The notes under the pieces: generated by a model
The model's input: only the letters and a program-made list of their open reading frames with translations
Database searches by the model: none
Told to the model about the DNA's origin: nothing
Source of the DNA: Schistosoma mansoni
Lineage: Eukaryota; Platyhelminthes; Trematoda; Strigeidida; Schistosomatidae
Assembly: GCF_000237925.1 (NCBI RefSeq)
Contig: NC_031502.1
Coordinates: forward strand, 49,205,283 to 49,269,282
Reading direction: 5' to 3'
Length of the DNA stretch: 64,000 nucleotides
Shown here: in pieces, positions 59,601 through 64,000 of the stretch
Numbering within the stretch: the stretch's first letter is position 1
Layout of the letters: every line of letters begins with the position of its first letter
Position numbers and translations under genes: made by a program

Positions 59601-62600
59601 AATAATTCGTCGAAAAATATTGTTGTGAGTACTATTTAGTACATAAATGTATGAAATATGCATAAACTAATTATGTAATTACTTTCTATTTATTGGCTAT
59701 TTCATTATATCACTTCACACAATGTAACTTGATAATTGATAAATATGAATCTCAACTACGAGGCTGGAAAACTAGGTTACTACACGTTCTTGAAATAGTT
59801 ATCAATAACTATAACTGAATTAAAAGAAGAGACTTAATCTTTGATCAGCACAATATCTGTATGAATAAAAGTCTGTTGGCAAACCAATTATGATGGTTAA
59901 TTATAAGGATGAGTATAGATATTTCTGACAGTAAGATGTTAGTTATCGTTTTATATGCATTTAATTTTTAAGATGGCATCTAACTCAATCTTATATATAA
60001 TACGTGTAATTTAAACGATTGAAATTCAATGAATAACCTTAATTCGACTTTAGGGCTAAAGCTACAAACAGCTTGTGAAAGCAAGCATAAATCATAGGTT
60101 GGAAGCTTTCAATGAGTGTTTTGAAATATTTCACGTGGTATTAGATTTACAAAAGATTCCTAATGCTGTAAGGGAAGTATAACTTGAGATGTTTTTTAAA
60201 AGGTCTGAAAGTCTAGTAGATTACAGGTATGGATATTCAAAACATTATGAAAAAGCTAATTGAATCTATGTATTTCTACTATATGTATGTATACATACGA
60301 AGTTTTAGTAGGCATTTTAATCATATGATGTCAATGAATAGAATTGTACTAGTTGCTTTGTAATTGAATATTCGATGTTCATGGATAAAGGTTTAGTCAA
60401 TATAAAAACTTTATAAATCTTCACATAGCACTTTGAATATACTTTTTCTTGAAAATAACCAACATCACCACAAAATTCTTTACAATTTTTATAATTAAAA
60501 ACATCAATCAACATGTAGTTATCTCTAAACTGTATATAATATAGACTGAATTTTAAGTGTACCGAGTTAAAGTAATCAGTAATATAATTTAAGTAGTATA
60601 GATAGTAGTTTAGGAGTTAATGAATAGTATAACTTCCATTTTAGCTATTTCAGGCATTAAGTGCTTTTATTATTCTTTTGTAGAGCTCATCTTCTAAACT
60701 AAGTAAGTCACCTTCTTTTAAATAGAATTCCCATTTATAAACATTTTTAAAACGTTCAAAGTCCCACTGTTTTATATAAAAACTGGGATGTTGTTAGTCT
60801 AAAAATATATAGTTTATTCAAAGATATGAATATTGAAATTCGTACAACAAATGAAATTGTTAATAACGCCTCTTTATACTAACTGAATTGATTTTAGAAT
60901 ACATAAGAACGTATTGTTCACTATGGATAAAATAAGCTACTGAATGACAATTCTGTCCAAAGTATCATTTAAACAATAAATTTCATAGGCACTGGAATAA
61001 TTATTCATAAAATTATATTGTATTAATTGTAAATACCTGTTAAGAAATAGTTGAGATCAAGAATCAATTGAAGCTAGACCACCATGGAAAACCTGGAAGC
61101 ACTGTGTTTACTCGGTAGCCTGAAATCAGTTAAGAAATAGATTCATGAATGATTACCAAACATTTATTGATGAAAGCTTATTCTACATTTTGATGTGGTC
61201 ATCAGTTTTCTGATTATTATATTCAACAATATGCTTCAATGTATTTCAATCACTGACTTTTTTTCAGATGATAAGAATGAGAAGAGCTCATTGGATCAAA
61301 ATGTGAGTTTTTATGTTTTCTTCATACACTTCATAAGAAAAACTTGGTAACTAAGAAATCATCTTAGACTACGAACGAACCGACTTGTAGATGATAATTG
61401 ATAGACATTTTAGGAGGTTAAAATGCTAAAATTTCAAAAGAGTGTTTTTGTGATGCTAAGGAGTAGATCCACTTGACTATGAAAAAAACACTTTGGTAAA
61501 CTGATAAAGTCTCAAGTTCCTGATTTTAATTTTTCATATACTTCTTTAATTATTGTTATGTACATTGGTATTGATAAACTTCAGTTACATAATATAAAAT
61601 ATATTGAGCAACTAAGAGACTTCATCTGTGAATTTTTTGAGTATTGTCATTATATCCTTGGAAATCATAGTTGTATTTGCAAAATTGAATTTATGAAGAA
61701 TAAAATACTTGTGAAATGACCCTTTATTATTTGATTTTCTAATTGTAAATTGATAGAACTATTATATCATCTAACCAAGATTCTAAAGTCTAATGGAAAG
61801 AGGCGAAGGATTTTATGCTTCGTATTCCAGGTGTTGGGTATGCTAGATCCCCTGAAATCACTTCGTAAACGTCTTATTTTCGTAATTCTATTATGGAAAT
61901 TTAAATCACTTGTTTTCGCGCCAAAAGGGCACATTTTTTCACTCAGATTGTATTTTCCATTTGAAAAGAATCTATATGTCACTGGTTCGTCCCTTTTTTT
62001 AATATGCTATTTTGTGACGTTTCCCAAGGTTATTTATGTGCTGTAAATATTTGCTTGAGTTGTGTGCTTGTTGTTGTTTGCGCTTCCGGACTGCTTGTGA
62101 AACATCGGAATAGTTAAGTTTGTCCAGTCGTTGTGACGCCGATCCTTCGTTTCGTTCGCCGATTTTGATTGATCTAGTAATCTCTCCAATCACAGCACCT
62201 GGAACACTTCTATCAGGAAACTTGTAGTGTAGTTTACTTGTACTCACTAAATGCTTTCTAACTTGTTCATCAAGTCTTTTCTGTACTTCTGTTGTTTTAT
62301 TCAAACTTGTTGAAGATCTTGCGTGAAAGAAATCGATAAGTGACATCATGTTATTTATCAAACGATAACACATAACCCATTGAATATCTCTAGCTCAATA
62401 TACCTTTCACCAATTGTAAGTAGAGTGTTAGGCGAGAAATTTGTCGGCAGATAACTCACATTCCAACTCTGTTCATTAAAATTGATTGAAGTTTTCTAAA
62501 CAAACAACATTCTACTTTACACTGTTGACAGAATTACATCTCGTGATAATAAATTCTGATCAGTAGTAAAAATGCATTTAGTATAATCATTATGTTTTAT

Positions 62601-64000
62601 TCTTCATAATTACACCAACAAAGTATTTAAAAACGGTTACGCTACTATTAATTTTGATTGACACTTCTAACCAGATGACTAACACGTAAAAATGCCGGAT
62701 TAAAGACACGAGATATGTTTAAAATACGATGAGATTATTTATAACAATGTAAGTAATACATTAACAAACTTCAGTTTGTGAGGCATTTAAAGCATTTACA
62801 GTGTCAATGTACAGTCGAATAAAAAGTGTTTTCTGAAATGGTCATATAAGAATTATGTATAAAATATACGATAAACTAGTTATGTAATAGCCAGTTATTA
62901 TTTGGACAAAACAATTGCAGCTATAATACTCAGTTTTTGGTAGGTTTTCATTTAACTAAAAGGTAGGTTGTGTGTTATGTTAGTTTGAGGTTTATGGAGT
63001 CTTTGAGAATTCGGAAGAGAGATGAATAGGTGAAAAAGCAATTCGATGGCTCAGTGAACACATAAGATGCATTTACATATAATAATGTGGACAATCGACA
63101 ACACCAAGCAAGAATATATAATTCAGATTAAGACAATCTTAATCGAAATTAGAAAGTGACAACTTAAGATTTCGAATATATTACACATTCAACAATCGAA
63201 ACAGAAAATGCAAACAAAAATACAGAAACTAAGGAATAAGGAAAGATCTTAAATCAAAGAAACTGTCAAAAATGCTAAAAAGTTATCATTATAGCATGAG
63301 ATGGAATGAATGTCACAATTTCATGCAAATGTCTTGTCAATGCATGTCTTCATATCTGAGTCAGATTCTCCTTGTTTATCGATGATGCTGTCCAGGTACT
63401 TGAAACTTTCCACCTTTTCCAGAGTTTCTCTATCAAGCGATTGGATTGATGCTCTCTGTGTTATATTGCAAGATCTTGCATTTCAGTTGTACATGTCTGT
63501 ACCTACTAATGAAGAAGCCGTTAGTTCGCTGGCTGACGTCGAAAGTGGAAAACCTGACAGCCGAAGGTCGAGAAAATCAAAGAGAAGAGAACGAGAAGAG
63601 AGAGTGACTGGTATAATAATTAAGGAACGACAAAATCTGAGACAATTAGAGGATATTTTGCGAATGAAGTATTTATTGTATGGTTCTCAGATTTTATCAA
63701 GATATTTTGTAATGTTATGTTGAGATTGACTTAGTTGTTCCCATAATGTGCTCTCTTTCAGTACATTACTATTACTATTCTTATTACTACTACTATTACT
63801 ATTACTATTATGACATAGTACACATTTAAAACAAATTTTGTTAATTTTACCTTTCCATATAATATTTATGGTTTTTTACTTAAATTAAATGATAATCAGT
63901 TAATGGAAGAAACTCATTCAGTAAAAAGAAGACAAATATCAAGATCTAAGTCACCACAAACTTTAAAAACTCAAAACTCATGGGAATATATAAAATCTGG
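43696..64000 (+). CDS. Rab effector with RabBD zinc finger (Slp/rabphilin-like), 3' end beyond window
   Basis: The exons are 43696-43883, 49579-49971, 57415-57530, 61268-61302 and 63900 to beyond 64000; all phases agree. Residues ~34-62 form the first Rab-binding helix ([20 protein letters not shown]). Exon 2 encodes an eight-Cys zinc finger with CPTC, CIKC, CQNC and CKEC pairs, and exon 3 gives KTGDWFNY, equivalent to the SGEWFFE motif that ends this domain in synaptotagmin-like proteins, rabphilin and melanophilin. Such proteins bind GTP-loaded Rab27/Rab3/Rab8-type GTPases on secretory vesicles. C-terminal C2 domains would be expected for Slp or rabphilin but lie outside the window, so the subfamily cannot be fixed. 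Confidence 0.85.
44640..44957 (-). mobile_element. Short TIR element (MITE-like), family A, copy 2
   Basis: 318 bp with imperfect inverted ends (gtgatattgtagtgta at the left, ccacaccacaatata at the right). The minus strand follows copies 1 and 3 block by block. It is inverted relative to the other copies and has no transposase. Confidence 0.7.
45225..45870 (-). pseudogene. Decayed coding relic of unknown family
   Basis: The minus strand contains coding-like stretches in changing frames with stops. Near 45860 it reads [19 protein letters not shown], in the middle [20 protein letters not shown], and at the end [20 protein letters not shown] and then [10 protein letters not shown] up to a stop near 45226. 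There are no introns, so it may be a retrocopy or a relic of a DNA transposon. I do not recognise the family. It lies antisense in intron 1 of the Rab-effector gene. Confidence 0.5.
47628..47661. repeat. (AT)n microsatellite
   Basis: An uninterrupted alternating TA run of about 34 bases. Similar shorter runs occur at 23018-23038, 23572-23601 and 39908-39928. Confidence 0.95.
47920..48600 (-). mobile_element. LTR-like repeat, family B, copy 3 (fossil)
   Basis: On the minus strand it follows the family B order: aaccctgacc block, tataaatattgatt box (about 48310-48325), ggctcactcatc, the tttcgctt-rich block, attccgtt, then a leader-like part ending near 47920. It is the longest of three copies. 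No gag or pol coding was recognised. Exact ends are uncertain. Confidence 0.5.
49579..49971 (+). CDS. Rab-effector gene, exon 2 (zinc finger)
   Basis: 393 nt, acceptor cttcattattttcag, donor GTGAGT, phase 2 at both ends. It encodes the linker after the first helix ([18 protein letters not shown]) and the zinc finger: CPTC, then CIKC, CQNC and CKEC pairs, eight Cys in the spacing of the FYVE-related Rab-binding finger. Confidence 0.9.
50130..50290 (-). mobile_element. tRNA-derived SINE with hammerhead-like core, copy 2
   Basis: On the minus strand: box-B-like ggttcgaatctcg, then a hammerhead-like middle, then the family tail. CTGAAGA (50205-50211) fits the CUGANGA core, flanked by a 5-6 bp stem I (gcattg with cagtgc) ending in GTC at 50178-50180. 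The second core strand reads AAAA instead of GAAA, so a core G is lost. The 5' head is truncated near 50280. Confidence 0.75.
50555..50700. repeat. Palindrome made of two SINE tails around a hammerhead-like core
   Basis: The left arm (about 50560-50600) is the SINE tail inverted; the right arm (about 50650-50700) is the same tail in plus orientation. Both carry atagttgaaatcat.a, caattgaagcta and accaccat blocks, one as the reverse complement of the other. Between them, 50601-50645 reads CTGAGGAGTCCCACAATAGG and on to CCGTCCAG, a hammerhead-like core with a degraded GAAA strand. Transcribed RNA would fold into a ~45-bp hairpin. Confidence 0.75.
50904..51234 (-). mobile_element. 5'-truncated RTE LINE, 3' end, copy 2
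   Basis: The minus strand matches the last ~320 bases of the RTE at 16018-19229. It keeps an open C-terminal frame ([20 protein letters not shown], ending [18 protein letters not shown]) and ends in a (TAAG)n tail at 50904-50937. Possible imperfect flanking repeats start agattt on both sides. Confidence 0.88.
51594..52125 (-). mobile_element. 5'-truncated RTE LINE, 3' end, copy 3
   Basis: About 530 bases on the minus strand match RTE positions from the [11 protein letters not shown] region to the 3' tail, with more substitutions than copy 2. The tail is aagtaagt-like at 51594. No clear target duplication was found. No usable frame remains. Confidence 0.85.
52974..53213. repeat. Fold-back (inverted-repeat) element, family C, copy 2
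   Basis: Arms of ~65 bases, 52974-53038 and 53149-53213, are imperfect reverse complements: cggttgaactcgattggtcac against gtcaccagtagagttcaac, and cattagaactccggaaattt against aattccaggaattctaatg. A ~110-base spacer lies between. The arm sequence recurs at 21840-22140 and, as a single arm, near 55385-55430. Confidence 0.72.
54500..54818 (+). mobile_element. Short TIR element (MITE-like), family A, copy 3
   Basis: 319 bp, ends gtgatattgtggtgtgc and gttcaccacgatatta as imperfect inverted repeats, with the interior of family A (gcagaaggttgagaagatcg). It is the copy with the best-kept ends. Confidence 0.75.
56352..56728 (-). mobile_element. 5'-truncated RTE LINE, 3' end, copy 4, with target duplication
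   Basis: The minus strand matches the last ~375 bases of the RTE, from the segment coding [11 protein letters not shown] to the (TAAG)n tail. A 14-base duplication, attttaagagatta, lies at 56338-56351 and again at 56729-56742, the same length as that of the full element. The insertion is therefore well delimited and fairly young. Confidence 0.92.
57415..57530 (+). CDS. Rab-effector gene, exon 3
   Basis: Acceptor tttttcttataacag is strong. The exon completes Ala from exon 2 and encodes [20 protein letters not shown], then [14 protein letters not shown]. Three donors are possible (57491 GTAAGG, 57522 GTAAGG, 57531 GTAAGT). Only the last two keep the frame through exon 4, and 57531 is the best match to consensus. 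TGDWF matches the SGEWF motif after the zinc finger in this family. Confidence 0.85.
57583..57847 (-). mobile_element. Smα-type SINE, cut by the assembly gap
   Basis: On the minus strand the element comes out of the gap with a pol III box B (gggttcgagtctc), then a hammerhead ribozyme, then a body with ctagccactatccatctttg, caatacgcacagtatgcac and ggactgac-like blocks to about 57583. This matches what I know of the schistosome Smα element, including the ribozyme. Box A should lie in the gap. Confidence 0.88.
57722..57775 (-). ncRNA. Hammerhead ribozyme, type I (Smα)
   Basis: All core parts are present on the minus strand: CTGACGA (57764-57758, CUGANGA with N = C), stem II GUCC/GGAC with a CAAAUA loop, GAAA (57743-57740) and the cleavage triplet GTC (57734-57732). 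Stem I pairs AUCCAG (57770-57765) with UUGGAU (57731-57726), 5 Watson-Crick pairs plus one G-U. Stem III is only about 2 bp (A-U, C-G around GCGC), as known for schistosome ribozymes. Cleavage is predicted between 57732 and 57731. Confidence 0.88.
57848..58047. other. Assembly gap (200 N)
   Basis: Exactly 200 undetermined bases, so a placeholder of unknown true length. Smα sequence flanks it in inverted orientation on both sides. Confidence 0.98.
58048..58095 (+). mobile_element. Smα fragment, inverted relative to the left copy
   Basis: ttccactgctagccactatc at the gap edge is the reverse complement of 57707-57726, and the match runs on to accatgtttgtg before similarity ends near 58095. Its ribozyme and head, if present, are inside the gap. 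Confidence 0.85.
58734..59096 (-). mobile_element. Solo LTR, family L2 (fossil, young)
   Basis: 363 bp with termini tgttac...caaca and a perfect 5-bp duplication, gatta, at 58729-58733 and 59097-59101. On the minus strand it has CCAAT-like boxes (caaccaatcag, gattggctg) and a tataaaa box in promoter order. No internal region remains, so it arose by LTR-LTR recombination. The exact duplication suggests a recent insertion. Confidence 0.88.
61048..61105 (-). mobile_element. tRNA-derived SINE, tail fragment, copy 4
   Basis: atcaattgaagctagaccac and the catggaaaacctggaagcac block equal the tail and stem I strand of the hammerhead SINE family. The head is missing. Confidence 0.75.
61268..61302 (+). 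CDS. Rab-effector gene, exon 4 (35 nt)
   Basis: Small exon between acceptor gactttttttcag and donor GTGAGT, phase 1 in and 0 out. It encodes [11 protein letters not shown]. Reading it in phase 0 instead would put a TAA at the start of exon 5, which supports the phase used here. Confidence 0.7.
61767..62373 (-). pseudogene. Intronless antisense gene or retrocopy, one frameshift
   Basis: On the minus strand an ORF starts at ATG 62373 (alternatives at 62349 and 62346) and gives ~120 basic residues ([52 protein letters not shown]). It hits a TAA at a TTAAAAAAA run near 62000. The shifted frame continues at once as coding-like sequence ([32 protein letters not shown]) to a TGA at 61769-61767. An AATAAA follows about 40 bases later (61728-61723). 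Codon-like composition throughout and the poly(A) signal suggest a retrogene, recently broken or misread at the homopolymer. The family is not recognised. Confidence 0.6.
63330..63480 (-). mobile_element. Internal fragment of RTE LINE
   Basis: The minus strand aligns with RTE positions about 18555-18700 (gataaacaaggaga, cagagaaactctggaaaagg), coding around [16 protein letters not shown]. Both ends of the element are missing. It abuts the family A repeat. Confidence 0.8.
63490..63760 (+). mobile_element. Family A repeat, copy 4, ends decayed
   Basis: aaggtcgagaaaatcaaag, gagacaattagaggatattt and tatggttctcagattttatc align with copies 1-3. The left end is lost against the RTE fragment and the right end is weak. 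The open frame across it is not supported as a gene. Confidence 0.6.
63763..63811 (+). repeat. (ATTACT)n-type simple repeat
   Basis: Interspersed attact and act units over about 49 bases, next to the end of the family A relic. Confidence 0.85.
63900..64000 (+). CDS. Rab-effector gene, exon 5 (continues past the window)
   Basis: Acceptor taaatgataatcag, phase 0. It encodes [20 protein letters not shown] and [14 protein letters not shown], still open at the last base. The stretch is basic and Ser-rich, as linkers after the Rab-binding domain often are. Confidence 0.78.

Larger units (their letters stand above)
57531..61267 (+). other. Intron 3 of the Rab-effector gene
   Basis: Holds the Smα copies and assembly gap (57583-58095), a solo LTR (58734-59096) and a SINE tail (61048-61105). 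59100-61040 shows nothing recognisable. Confidence 0.6.
61303..63899 (+). other. Intron 4 of the Rab-effector gene
   Basis: Contains an antisense intronless gene or retrocopy (61767-62373), an internal RTE fragment (63330-63480), a TIR-family relic (63490-63760) and a trinucleotide-like repeat (63763-63811). Confidence 0.65.

Noticed and set aside
61750-62046. Plus-strand open frame of 98 codons
   Set aside because: It is the complement of the antisense coding-like sequence at 61767-62373, which has better codon-like content and a poly(A) signal.
63310-63723. Plus-strand frame of 137 codons
   Set aside because: It crosses an inverted RTE fragment and a family A repeat, so it is a chance frame over two transposon pieces.
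1-64000. CRISPR arrays, bacterial operons or prophage
   Set aside because: The window is eukaryotic: spliced genes, LINEs and SINEs; no spaced direct-repeat array was seen.

Overview
The window looks like nuclear DNA of a blood fluke (Schistosoma or a very close trematode). It is AT-rich, its genes are split by long introns with clean GT/AG junctions, and it carries a hammerhead-ribozyme SINE of the Smα type, a full-length RTE-clade LINE, a CR1/Jockey-like LINE, other LINE relics, several solo LTRs and small TIR or fold-back elements. The species cannot be fixed from the sequence. A run of exactly 200 N (57848-58047) is an assembly gap.

Two host genes dominate, arranged head to head. On the minus strand, from ATG 39424 down to at least 10646, is a KANK-like gene. 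Ten exons could be placed by splice sites and matching phases: a large first exon with a coiled coil and an acidic stretch, a Ser/Pro-rich linker, five ankyrin repeats in exons 5-8, and a Gln/Glu-rich extension in exons 9-10. Its last exon was not found. Exon 6 has a 4-bp excess in a CTGT tandem run that breaks the frame. On the plus strand, from ATG 43696 and leaving the window at 64000, is a Rab-effector gene of the synaptotagmin-like/rabphilin/melanophilin type, with a Rab-binding helix, an eight-cysteine zinc finger and a second half-motif spread over exons 1-3. The roughly 4.3 kb between the two start codons holds a 5'-truncated CR1-like LINE.

Region by region: 1-10.6 kb is gene-poor and full of decayed repeats (RTE 5' end, LTR-like pieces, an old CR1-like LINE). 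10.6-39.4 kb is the KANK-like gene; intron 8 holds the intact-length RTE (16018-19229) with a perfect 14-bp target duplication inside a 62-bp tandem repeat, and intron 4 holds a decayed LINE (about 28284-32045) interrupted by a solo LTR. 39.4-43.7 kb is the divergent intergenic region. 43.7-64 kb is the Rab-effector gene; its introns hold a decayed coding relic (45.2-45.9 kb), TIR elements, hammerhead SINEs including a palindromic pair, three 5'-truncated RTE copies, Smα copies facing each other across the gap, a solo LTR with a perfect 5-bp duplication, and an antisense intronless gene or retrocopy (61767-62373).

No new multi-gene system was seen. The more unusual points are the frame-breaking tetranucleotide run in the KANK-like gene, its C-terminal extension and apparent lack of a KN motif, hammerhead cores in two SINE families, and the inverted SINE arrangements.
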